64,000 nucleotides of DNA from positions 9,769,300-9,833,299 of the forward strand of contig CM024179.1 of NCBI GenBank assembly GCA_013433145.1, read 5' to 3'. This document shows, piece after piece, positions 52,501 to 64,000 of the stretch. Within the stretch, counting starts at the first letter, position 1. Each line of letters opens with the position of its first letter. Position numbers and translations under genes: made by a program. This DNA is from Ascaris suum. Taxonomy: Eukaryota > Nematoda > Chromadorea > Rhabditida > Ascarididae. The notes under the pieces are model-generated. The model made no database searches, was not told where the DNA came from, and was given only the letters and a program-made list of their open reading frames with translations.

Positions 52501-55500
52501 TCGCAGAAAACACGATGATCCACAGTAAAATTGAAGATAAGAAGAGGATAGGAAGTAGACCCATACTGGTCAAATACTATTACCTTAATTTTTATGCTTC
52601 GCGAATTGAAAGTATCAGACAGACACACCATATATAAATAAACACATAGATAGAGGCATCACCTCGCAGTAATGCGCTTTAGCAGTTTCCGGTTGCGCAC
52701 AACAGTTACTACCGTTCATTTGTGCGATTATGGAATCAGCGTCAAACTGCTATGCAAATCTGAGTTGAAATAAATAGCTCTTCGAAATATTCGGAGAGAG
52801 GTTTTACATCATTTTTCTTGATTCTTCCAATTCTTTACACAAATTCCCGTAAATAAACAGATGCATCAGTTTTGATTCGTGCTTTAAAGGTACTGCTGAG
52901 TTCGCTAGATAAGCCTCATTTACTCATCAGCTTTTTCTGTTGTTTTGTCTCGTTATGTTTGTGTTATGTATTTGTCTCATTACGCATTCATTCTCTTTGT
53001 CATATTAATGAACATTTCTTTACAGTAAAATAAACTCCGTTGTCGAGTGTCCTCCAAATCATTTCTACCCATGGATGTCTACGCATTTAGTGGCAAAAGT
53101 AATTAATGTCTATGCATGGCAAAAGTATATCCAGAAGTGAGGACGTCCGCCAAAATCCGAACAAAACATCTTCCATCACATCTGAAATGATTTTGTTTAC
53201 CGTTCAATAAAACAAAATAGAACATTCTACTTCCATTCTTTTTTCTGCCCTCGTGCGTACCTCTCTAGAAACGGATCGATTCCTTCCACCTACTTGTCCA
53301 CCTCCTTTCTATCCAAGAACCTCTTTCTGCAGTTCTGATGCTCGCCTTTGGTTACCCTGCTGCATGGCCTGCCATCGGCTGAGAAATGCCGTTCTTTTTA
53401 GTTTCTATATATCAGCTGACCAATATTTGTATACTGAATTTAACTTCACTATGTCAGTTCGCAAACGCGGTTGTTGCACTATAAAATCTGAATTTTTAAT
53501 AAGTTTCTATTCAGCAAATTTTGCTCAAAGGGCATATGACAACACCATACCCGTTTGCACATGTTGTGCGTGTGCCCATAAGTCCAATAGAAATTTGGGG
53601 CGGTCTCAGGTCTAGAGTTAGAGCAGTGAAATTTGACGAGTATTACTGCACCACAGGACGACTGCTATGCCCAGTTCGATTTCGAATACTACTCCCTTAT
53701 TTGAGACACTCTTATAGACGCCATGAAAGTTGCAACTCAATTTCTTTTGATATCCAATGTGATGCACTCTTCGAAACAATTTTCAGCAAAGATTATTTCA
53801 TGCAGTCAGTGGAGAAGAGAAGAGCATATAGGAGTTATTTGAGTTTTCTTTTCGAATAAGGAGGATTCGGCCCGATTCAGAGAAACTAACAAGTGACACC
53901 CTTGTTGAAGCATCCTAATAGCCTGGGCTGACATTATTTTAGCCGCTGACAGCACCTTCGGGAATACGACTAAAATTGCATATTGCATCAGCCTATCTAG
54001 CATACAGTGAACAAGGTAGATTGTTCGACTGGACATTTTAGTCTTGCAACTGAATTCGACAACATTCACAAAGCTGTTTCAATCCTGTTTTTTAACGCGT
54101 AAATTTGGATACGGTCGCTGAATTTTGCAGGTTGCCATCGGAAAAATTTGAACATTTTTTTGTTGCTTTTTCACCGCGATGAATTGAAAAGCGGCAGTCG
54201 AATATAATCGGTCGCTTCAAAAGATCGCCCGCGCATTCCCACCTCTTCGAATGGAGGCGATGGATTTCTGCATAAATTCATTCAGGTGTTTCAAAAATAA
54301 TAATAATAAACTTTCAACTTAGACTCTTCAGTGATAGCCGTTTGTGCACGCAAAATACGAATAATATTTACTAAAACTGATTCATTGAACGCATAAATAT
54401 TTATATCTCTAAGCCTATGCAACGTTTCGTACCTTTAGCCAATTCCTTTAAAAAAGCATTTTTCATTGTCGCGTTCATATATGAAGCCGCACTTCGCATA
54501 CGTTAATGTTGCTTCGTCAGCATAGTCAAAAAGCCTTAACGCATACGTTAGTGCAATATAAAATTGTTTTCGTTCGCGCAATATGAGACAGCATAGGTTG
54601 CCTGCATCTCCTTGTTTGCTCATAGAAGAAAAAAATTTCGTAGGGTGAAAATTGGTGAAGATTACTTCATAAATATCATTTCTATACAAGGTAGAAAACA
54701 TGGAAACGCAAGCGACAATTCATTCGAAACGTCACATAACTGTCGAAAACACAATCAAACTTGCAATAGCTCTTGTGATTCCGGATGTTCTCGCCCGTAG
54801 AATGATTATAATTACCTATAGCTCTTTATTGTGAAAACAATCCAACTGATAACATATTTGTTGCACTTCAATAATGGTGTTAGCTGTTCATGATCCGAGG
54901 ATGTGTTTGCTTGTGGACATATAACAAAAGCTTATTCCGAAAATCGTTCATCGACCGCAATGAATTCGTTGAAAACAACCATATCTTCTCACAATCCACG
55001 CAGAAAGAACGAACATAAGTTGAGGGCGTTTAAGATTCTACTGTATTGCTCTAAGATTGCGCCTCCTGTTTCCAAACGTATATCAATACAGTTCTTCTCA
55101 GGGATGAGAGGAGTTGGGGAGTAAGGAAGAGGGGGGGGGGATTGTTTTGAATCACTTACTGGGAAGTTGCAAGTAGAAAAGGCTCACTACAATGAAGGGC
55201 GCTGGTTTGGCGATGCAAGCGGAAAACCTCACTACGATAGGAGAAATAAAAGGCGCTCATCTAGCGAGCATACATCTATCTTTATGTCTTATTTGTAGTG
55301 TTCACCAAGGCAAAGTAACTGACGTTTGCAATCAGTTCGTATGATTCCATTAACACTATAAGAATTGTTTTAAAACAAAATGTTATGAAATTTCTATCTG
55401 GTCGATTTTTACCAAAGGTGGCCTTAAACTGGATGGAGCTCTTCGAGGAAAATCAAAACACTGACCTTCATCAATGATCATAAACCTCAAATTGTTGTAA

Positions 55501-55817
55501 ACATAGAGATTTGTAGGAATGGAAATAAATAGAAAAATTCCTTCGGTGAAATGAGAAGAGACAAACTATTGTGAATTCTCGGTTGTTCTATGTTGCTCGC
55601 GCTTAATCGGTTCAAACCGGCGTTTCTTAGGTCCTTCTTTTGACCATCACAGCCTTGAGAACATTCCTCTTGTTCATGTAGATATTCAATTATGTTGTTT
55701 AGATTTGAAATGCGTCAAAGATTTCGAATGTGAAAAGAAACTTGGAATGTAGGAAAGTTACTTGTTCGTGAGCGGCATTTTTGCAGAGTACTGGTTTAAT
55801 ATAAGCGGTGTTAAATC
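49586..55817. other. Region upstream of ssrp1 without a recognised gene
   Basis: AT-rich DNA with several frames of 60-120 codons (for example 50725-51063 and 53521-53859 on the plus strand) that show no motif I know and no convincing splice partners. A G run lies at 55131-55140. The ssrp1 promoter is expected at the left edge. Confidence 0.5.
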
Positions 55818-56048
55818 TTGTCGTCACAGAATTCAGGAGCACAAAGAATTTTGTCTAGCATAGCCAAAGTCGAAAATATCAGCACTCAGTCAGGAAGGAG
55901 GGTTGAAGTTAGCGACTCGACGGTATATCTGGCAGCTTTTGACATCATATCAGCTAAGAATACAGCAAAATATGCAACAAAGGGAATGCAACGACAACTC
56001 AAACGGAATAGACTCCAGCGTAACATCGTCATAACTAGAAAAGCGTAA
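55818..56048 (+). pseudogene. Possible decayed histone H2A-like sequence
   Basis: A 76-codon frame contains RVEVSDSTVYLAA, resembling the RVGAGAPVYLAA segment of H2A. About 33 residues later RQLKRNRLQRNIVI can be set against the RDNKKTRIIPRHLQLAI segment. The nucleotides after VYLAA also resemble an H2A gene in places. The N-terminal tail, the acidic patch and the C-terminus are not recognisable. The match is short and may be chance. Confidence 0.25.
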
Positions 56049-56084
56049 CTTCGTTCTGTTCGCAAGCGTTTCTGCGACCAGTTC

Positions 56085-56120
56085 ATCCAATCAGTGCGAC
56101 CGCAAAGCGCATATAAGTGT
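56085..56120 (+). promoter_or_regulatory. CCAAT box plus TATA-like core promoter
   Basis: CCAAT at 56087-56091 lies about 20 nt upstream of GCATATAAG (TATAAG at 56112-56117), in a locally GC-richer stretch just after the H2A-like frame. The spacing is that of a compact metazoan promoter. No coding sequence I recognise starts downstream on this strand. A related CATCCAATCAGT core occurs at about 1424-1437. Confidence 0.35.
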
Positions 56121-56289
56121 GCTGGTCGCTCTATCATTCTAGTTTCCTCTGATCGTAATTCATGTGTTTATAGCCGCGGCTGCTTGCCAGAAACCAACGT
56201 CAACAGCGGATTCAGAGAATCTGAATTGAAACTGAACATAAATTGAACACAAAGTTGTGCCTGAGAACAGCTCTTTTTCGTGTGAACGA

Positions 56290-56458
56290 CTTTCCTGTCG
56301 ACAGCACGGCACATGGGTAGCGCTGAGCAGTTAGTGAACTTAAGCACCATATACATCCACGATTCAAGATCATCTCGTCTATGTTGTTGCCTCGACCGAT
56401 GAAAATAAGGCGACGCAAAGCGGATGGTCCCCAGAAATCTCAGTAGCTTTATCGGCAA
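56290..56458 (-). pseudogene. Casein-kinase-1/TTBK-like protein kinase fragment
   Basis: The minus-strand frame carries LRFLGTIRFASPYFH, then RRDDLESWMYMVLKF, then LPMCRAVDRKVV. These correspond to the activation-segment end (GT.RYAS), the alpha-F segment (RRDDLESWLYM) and the following LPW..-DK-V motif of the CK1 superfamily, which is greatly expanded in nematodes. An acceptor (CACGTTTAG) precedes the block. Trp of LPW is replaced by Met. I could not find the glycine loop, VAIK-type lysine, HRD or DFG exons nearby on this strand, so this is either one exon of a divergent gene or a fragment. The family is clear; the integrity is not. Confidence 0.55.
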
Positions 56459-56777
56459 CCTAAACGTGCAGTTTGCAGCAAAAAATTCTAGAATAGATTA
56501 ACATACATGGTACAGCGTCGCTTAAAATATTTCTCACAGTAACAAAAGGGCAAAAAGACAAAAAGAATGAGCTAGAAATAAGAAAGCCGCTAATGAGATA
56601 CAATCGGGTTCTTATCTTCTCTAGGAGGTCGTCGTCATCGCGTTCATCATCATTCGCAGTGCGTTTTTGCAAAAGTTGCAAAATCGCTCCGAAACAATCT
56701 TTACATGAGGGTGTAAGAAGCTTTAATATTAAGATGATGTAGTTATATGTGCAAACATATGGGCTATATTCACGCAT

Positions 56778-59700
56778 AACTGCAGGCGCCCAAGAGCTGG
56801 AGCAACTGGGCCAGTGGAAAGGCTACCTCGGAAGAAAGTGGCGAAAACGCAGCCGGATTTCTCCCCTGTCGACATAGCAGCATTGCCTGCTCATTTCGCA
56901 GCTGAACAGGTGTCCGAAACAATACGATCTGTAAGTTTTTTTTTTGATTTCAGGTTTCAGGCTACAATTTTTTTCAGGCAAGATTTCAAGCTACAATTTG
57001 AAGTATTTCGAGCCTTCGCGTTTAAAACGCTTGGAAATGTCAGGAATTCAGAACCGAATGGTTATCGCATTGCTCGTCTAGTACCTTGTTATCCTCTATT
57101 CTTTCCTACGCTGCATTCACATGCTGCAATACTGCAAATTCGCTTGTTGTCTTTTAACGGCGATCCGTAAGCTCGTTCCCATCCGGATGCGAAATGATAC
57201 GAGATGAGTACCCAGGTTTTTTTTTTCAGTTAGCCAGGGAACAGGTGTAGACCCTTGTAGGGGAACTAAACAAGATAATGTCTGCAAATAATAAAGAGGT
57301 GGGAGCCCAGAAATTTTCAAATGTGATGTGATGGTTCAACCAGATTCGAGAATTTTCAAGAAGTTTTCGATGGTCGTTCGGCTCGAGATTGGGGGCTTCC
57401 AGAGGATCTTCAGAAATATCCTGGAAGTTGGAATGTCTCGAGGCGAAATTCCGATGCTGCCTAACTTGAAATCGATGACTGTGGTTCCCTAATGAGACGC
57501 CCATGTTTCCGCTGTCTCTATTGATTGATGGCTGATTTTCTACTATCTTGTTATTGGTACGGTAAAGCCAATCAGTCAAAGATACCGTCATTTATTTCGA
57601 CATTCGATCGTGCCGATACTGCCAAAAACAGAATATTGCCTTAAATCTTTTGCGTCCACATTTGAAGGATCACCTCTGAGTTGAAGGAGGTCCAAAGTTT
57701 CTACCTACGCCGCATTCAAATGATATAGGCGACAATCTAAATGGTCCAAGGAAACCGATCTCCACAGAATGGGATTTAGAAGAGTCAAGTGTCTCTGCAT
57801 ACATATGAACTGTAGTTTGTTTGTAGCAAATTCGAAGCGCAACTTCCATAACAGAAACGTGACTGTCATGTGCAAGAAAACCCATACGGCTTTTATTTTC
57901 CTTAGTCATTTTATTCAAGCAAATGTGAGCGCTCAATTTCTAAATATTTATGCTTTCCTTCATTTTTTCGTAATTGATGGAAAAAGTATCACCTATTTCA
58001 CAGACGTTTTTGCATTCACGAATATCAGACGTTGTGAACAACTCTCGATGGCACGGTCAACGTAAAAGGAAGCAAGAGATAACGGTTTTTTTAGCTAATT
58101 TGCCAGGTAACTTCTACTAAAGCCTAGTTGCTTTAGGCCGAAAGATGAATGCAAAAAAAAATTTTTTTTCACGTACCTAGAATAGAATTTCTAGCATATT
58201 CACTGAAAAGTTTAGCTGGACAGATAGGACTGAACTGGTGCTTTCTTGGCCAAAGGAATATGGTTGAAAATCTCACATCTCCTCATTACGAGGTGGCAAA
58301 GAGCTGCTTCAGCACTTTTACCAGAAAATATTGTATATTTCATACCGTCCAGCCACGAAACTTGCGGTCTTTTGGAAAAGCCTGAGAAAGTGTGGGCTTT
58401 TTTGAGTCAAAGATTAAAAAACACCAAATTGAATAGTTAGGAGAACGCTATATACGATCACTTAAAGAGATTACATATAGTAGACATTCAACAATTTGCA
58501 TTACACAGCAAAAATGCCTCGAAATGTCATTATCATTATAATAGGGAAGTAAGCACTTCAAATACCTTGCAACACAACATGTAATTTTAAGAAGCACTAG
58601 GTTATGACAGGATTTATGCCCGGAGGTTACCGCATGCAATAATACACGGAGAACAATGAAACAATACCTAGCAATGCGCTTCATCCCATTTCTTACAAAA
58701 TCAAAAATCGATCTGCAAATTTCATGCGTTTCTCATCACCAATATTTGATGCAACGATCAGTCACTCTGAGCAAAGAGGTGATTTTTGAGAGGCGTCCCT
58801 GTAATGAAGGATATAATATCGTGAATCGAGCCCCGGTAATCTCAAAGATAAAAATAGACCGAACATCAGGACACACTAGCAGGAATACATACTTACATCA
58901 CCGCATTGTCGCCCATTATGCGCTTTTTGCAAAAACCTACAAAAAACGCGCAATAAACAGAGAGTACAACTTCACAACTACATGGAACATTCACCTCCGA
59001 TGCACCTTTCTAATCGCTATAGTCGGTTAATGAAAGCAGTGGAATGCAATAACAACATGAGAAAAAGTTAGGAACGGTCAATGACCAACGTTGTGTACCC
59101 TTGCGGAGATGGCGCACTGGCCCTTCGAGGGCATATGTTCTCTCGCTGATGCAGACTGCCGATTGACGGCAAACTTGCGAGATTACCGAACACAACTCGC
59201 ATAGGAGAGTGACAACCAAGGTGGAAACTCATTTTAAGGGTACCAACAATCAGACGAACAGACAGTTCAATCATGACTCAACTGAAGTAAAAGGACATCA
59301 AAAGAAGAGAACCTAGATGCAACAGGAAATAACGTCAACAAAAGAGTGCAGACCTTGTTGAAACTAGCGCGACAAAAGACACAATTGTTGCACCATTTAT
59401 GGGCTTATTCAGCGATCACCAAGTGTTCAGTAAAGAAAAAATCCACGAGGATACTGAAGTGATTTTTTGGCGTTATAGCAAACACTATAACTGTTTAAAC
59501 ACATAAATATGGCGTACTTAGAGAAGTTTACGCCAAGACCTTAAGATACGTAAAACCAAAGGAGTGGACAAACCAAGGATTAAAACTTTCAAACCTATAT
59601 TACATGTCTTATATGTTTTTTTCCTATGATAAAATATACGCTGCAAATGCACAATTATGTGCATGAATACATTTCAACTCGTGATCTACTGTAGCGAATC

Positions 59701-62700
59701 GACTGAATGTTGAAACGTGGAGATTCAGGCTCCCTAATAATCGTTGTGTGTTCACCACTCTCGATCACAAAATAACAGACACTCGTTCGTTCTAGAGAAA
59801 TGAATTCCCAGATTTATTTCTATTAATTTTACAGCAGTTAACTCATTGTTGTGGAACAATCAGCATTTAAATGTGCAATTATAAATCACGTAAGATATTA
59901 TGGACTAAAAGATATTCGTGACAATCCCACGCTAATCAGGCCAAAAGACCGCCGAAATAACCGAAAGTATTGACAACGGCTCATTGAAATGGTTTCCTCT
60001 GGAAAAGATTTTTTGAAAAAAAAAATTCATTTTTGATAAACATCCAACTAGGTAAGGCAAAAACCACATGCAAAAATGCTGTCTTTGCCGGCAGTTCATA
60101 ACGAAGAAGCTGGTGATTAAAAGGTCGAGGCCGCGAGGCCAGATATATCGTGAAAAAGTTGAGGATATAAGATCGTCCCTTATTGTGGAAAATATGCACC
60201 ATATTTCATAGTCACGTCTTTTATGGCACTTGAAATGCGATTTTTGCGATTTTGATGGCCATTAAGATGATGGGAGTTTCTTACTTTTGCTGCAATTTAT
60301 TTTCACTTAGTGGGTAGGAATTAATAACTGGATCACAGTCCCCTCACAGTTACAAGAAAATTTCTAATCTACATATAGCCACAGACTTCAGGATAGGTGC
60401 TTCGTTGAGGATCGGATTTTGATCACATGGTCTTACAGTTGCGAGTTTTACCGAACTACTCCAAGTCCAAACAAACCCTTCCGGGTTTCGAATTTCACGT
60501 CATGATCTAGAAAAACTGACTTTGTAACGAACAATAAAAAAGACTATGCTCAAAATCTCAGGTCTAGGAGTATGGGGTAAATATGCCTCTGAAATTCCCC
60601 TCTTTATTCAGTTTCCATCGAAATTCGACTCCTCCTCACCTTACCCCCGTCTCCCCCCCCCCCCACCTATGTAAAAAGTTAGGACCCTGTTCCGGCAGTT
60701 ATGCATGGGTTGAGATTTCCAAGCTCTTGTTTTGAAAAAAATTGAGAAAACAAGCCTTCTCAAACCGTAACATTATTACCGCATTGTACATTCTTTGTTA
60801 GTTGCCAGAAATGGTTAAAAATAATGACGAATTAGCTGATTATCTGGATATATATGAAAACTATGACGGTTAATTCGGTTGTCACCGATTAAGAAAGAGG
60901 CATTTTTCACCACTGCAAATAAATTTTTCGAATTTGGAAAATTTTTCGGGATCAGCGAAAAACCTCAATGGTTCGCCATTAAAACTTCCCTTACTATCAA
61001 AATTCTATCTAAATGAAACGATAATCAAAAACGGTATGATCTATGCAATACCGTAGGACAGGGGAAGGGAGGCACGTTTTCCAAAACTACTTTAACAGAA
61101 ATTTTGAGCAGGCTTCGCCATCACGCTCATTAAATCAACGAGTTTCATGAATGGCCAACAGGCCAACAGATGAAAAAATGTACGCCGCAACGCAATAAAA
61201 TTTTTATTGATCCGACCGAATTCAACAAGCAAGCTGTCTACAAAAGTCCCGCTTTACGAAGCCCAACCAAACTTAAACGCAATTTGAACGGTAGCAAAAC
61301 TCATGCAGATCATTTGGAGCTTAAGCTGCTTGTAGCTCCTTCCAGAATTCATGGACAAATTTGCATAGGCGATGATCTCACGATGCATATCTACCAACTT
61401 TTACGGATTTTCGAACTGAAACTATTAGAAATGAAAGCATAAGCACACAGAATACCAAAAGATGGCACCGCAATATCAGGAACCAAGAGAATCAAGACCT
61501 CAGCAGAAATTTTTGCATAGGTTTCCATAAAGGGTGCTCTAGATTTTCCTAGAATTGCTCATATCGCTTTCATAACTTTTTTTCATTACGAAGCAATCAA
61601 TATTCTTTGGAGACGCCTCCTATGATGCTTAGCTCAGTCTAAGCATAGTCACTATTGTAACTAGACGATATCAAACAATGAGATGGCGCGTTATTACAAA
61701 AATTTGAAATTAAACCAAAGTGATAAAGCGCAGCACCACTGCTGACACGATACGGGCTTTGCAATCTCGTTCATCATACCTGAATTGCCAAAAAACATTG
61801 AAATACGCGTCATACAAGGCGCACATTTTTAACCGGACCGAATGGCCGCGTAAATCTTTAGATGATCAACTTTCATCCGATCCAACCAGACGCACAATGG
61901 ACGCGACTTTTAATTACTTCTTAATGTCTCTGTCTCGGACAAGTTCAACGTGAGGGTTGCACAGATGCCCAACCTATTGGTATAGCCAAAAGACGTCAGA
62001 TTCTGCAACTCCAACTTCGCAGATCCCCGGCTGCAGCTACTGGATGGACATATATGTGTGTATGCAAATAAGCAAACGCACTGAACGACGTCATCGTAAC
62101 ATGCCTTGTTAGTGCAACCTTGCAAATGCGCACACAAATGATTGATTGAAATTACCGCCGCAAGAAGCGAAGAGATACTAAAAGAAAGCATGAACGTCTG
62201 ATGATGACAGATTGTTGTAATTGGTGGACAAACCAGAAGGAAGCCGTTGGCAACATGCGAAATAATAAATAGAGGTGTAGTAGGATGATAACGCAAAATA
62301 ACATCTGATAGTGCCTGCGTAACAGCAGGCAATTCAGTAACATACACAAAGCACTGACTGTCGTGATTTCACTCTTCTGAAAATAGCACCGATGCTTCAT
62401 TGATGCGAATTTTCCGCAACTGCATCAAGAACACCTTAAAAACAAAGTCGAGCAGATCATAAAAATGCCGCAAGAGGCGGGTTTAGCAATCAAGACGACA
62501 TGTTGCCCTTGAAATTTGCTTCGCGAAATGGTGGCGGAAATATGGGATCTAATGGAGACCTAACTACTGCAGCAAGATTAAGATGAACTCAGAAAGCGAG
62601 CACTCTCCTATATCACACAGCTTCCACGAACATCACCTTCTATGCCTTTTTTTACCAACTTCCACAAAAAACGCATCATCGTGATAACGGATGCTCGTGC

Positions 62701-64000
62701 GTATGTGTATATGTGTGCAACTGCTTATTTCGCTCGGTAGTTTCGATTCGCCGGCCATCAACAGTGGAATTTCTTGAACGCAGTCTACATCACAACAATC
62801 TCACATATCGAATTTCCTCCCAATTCCTCAGTTTTCTTTTTGAAATGCCTTCGGAAGTAACCAGGGAATTTTCTCTTAAAAAGGACTTACTTGAACTGTC
62901 TGAAACTTCCTATCTCCTTCTCTCCTCACCTCTCCCGCCCCACCCCTATTGACGCACAGTGGATGATGCGCCACGTCAAAAAATGCATGAATGCGCATTG
63001 AACGACGATGCGAGGCTGCCAACGCACACAAATATACCCGCCATCGCATTTCTCTCTCATCAACCTTCTTTCTTTCAAACTTGCCTCTTGTTCAACAGCG
63101 CTCTCTCGCTCTTTCTTCTTGCCTCGTCCAAATTATTTTGCAGTGTGTAAGTGGAACTGTCTGAGTCTTTCCCACCGTCACAAAGTTCTACTACAAAAAC
63201 TCGTCATATATTCGCTCTCAGCAGAATCCTGTATTTTCCATAGTTATTCCTTCCCTCCTTTCCATTCTCACCCTGTTTATTTCAATTTTTTATCGCCATT
63301 AAAAATTACTACTATAAGGCCCATTATGGCAACATCTATCTAAGTGTATGCATGAATTCGTCTGCTTCGTAGTTTCATTTGAGAACGGCGGAAGTCAGAG
63401 GAAAGTTTTTGGCCATGATTTGGGAGCATACGAACTTTGGTGGCTAAAACATATACCTCGGTTGAATTCTTCTACTGTTTTTTCTCACTGATTCATCTGT
63501 CACATTTGAATAGCGAAATAGGTATCTGAAGCGGAAAGAAGCTTATATTTTTAGCAAATCAACCAAAAATCATTTCCCTTTTAGTGCAATCATGCGAGCG
63601 ATCGGATTAATAAATTTTGATCAAATCTATTATTTTTTCATAACTTATGAAAACGGTTGCTTATGTTAGCAGAACATTAAATCGCGCATCCGGTCAGTTT
63701 CTCTAGCATGCATTCCCACTTATTTTCTGCTAGCAAACGGTCCTATTTGCCTTTCATATGTACGTTTATGTTGTGTAATTCGTTCACGATTAGATCGCAT
63801 ATTATCTGACTTTCTTAATATTTCACGCTTTTGACACTCCCTTCCAAAGTTCCCCCCCCTAAAATTTCCATAGTATACATCATACCTATTTTTGATGGAA
63901 TTAGGGGCATTCTTAGAGGAAGGGCAAAAGAGTAAAAAGGAAAACGCTTCATGAAGCGCCACATTCTAAACCTGTTTTTGTTGCGATTAATCATCTCTAT
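56778..64000. other. Right-hand region, unrecognised frames only
   Basis: The minus-strand frame 57591-57226 (about 120 codons, rich in Asn, Ser, Arg and His, beginning MTVSLTDWLYR) has the composition of a real exon but no known domain. A plus-strand frame at 56814-56931 ends at a good GTAAGT donor. The remaining frames up to 64000 look random. A C run lies at 60653-60664. Confidence 0.4.
59060..59215 (-). pseudogene. Possible decayed histone H3 remnant
   Basis: Read on the minus strand, short blocks occur in the order expected for an H3 gene: CGAGTTGTG, CAATCGGCAG (the QSA region), ACATATGCC followed by CTCGAAGGG, then GTGCGCCATC with CGCAAGGGT (the LCAIHAKR region). The blocks are separated by small deletions that break the frame. 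No intact H3 protein remains. This was judged by eye without an aligner. Confidence 0.3.

Overview
This is nematode nuclear DNA: AT-rich, with short exons, long introns, TTTCAG-type 3' splice sites and homologues of familiar worm genes. Four protein-coding genes could be reassembled by hand from phase-consistent exons. (1) A cnd-1/NeuroD-type proneural bHLH factor lies on the + strand (5163-9165, 2 exons). (2) ELP2, the double WD40-propeller subunit of Elongator, lies on the - strand (33020 down to 13150, 19 exons, 825 residues, no frameshift). (3) Ribosomal protein eS28 (rps-28) lies on the - strand (35150-34414, 2 exons). (4) The FACT subunit SSRP1 (C. elegans hmg-3/hmg-4 type) lies on the - strand (49569-38702, 17 exons, 712 residues).

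Layout: 1-5 kb holds no recognised gene, only a (TA)n tract, a near-perfect hairpin and a GC-box/E-box cluster upstream of cnd-1. 5.1-9.3 kb is cnd-1 with a 3.4 kb intron. 9.3-13.1 kb is gene-poor. 13.15-33.02 kb is elp2. Its intron 11 (18309-25356) contains about 5.8 kb of minisatellite built from diverged copies of TTAGGC, the nematode telomere hexamer, homogenised into 18-bp, 48-bp and roughly 0.4-0.5 kb units. 34.4-35.2 kb is rps-28. 38.7-49.6 kb is ssrp1. 49.6-64 kb has no complete gene I can recognise, but carries an isolated casein-kinase-1-like fragment and weak, decayed-looking histone H2A and H3 similarities.

All four start codons sit 6-17 nt downstream of a 3' splice-site-like sequence, as expected if the mRNAs receive a spliced leader. 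The three minus-strand genes are housekeeping genes of transcription and translation (FACT, ribosome, Elongator) in the same orientation, but 1.4-3.6 kb apart, so they are probably not a compact operon. The most unusual element is the telomere-like array inside a conserved single-copy gene. The long Leu/Gly/Asp and Lys/Pro/Ala reading frames across it are by-products of a repeat period divisible by three.

The exact species cannot be told from the sequence. The introns are much longer than is typical of Caenorhabditis.
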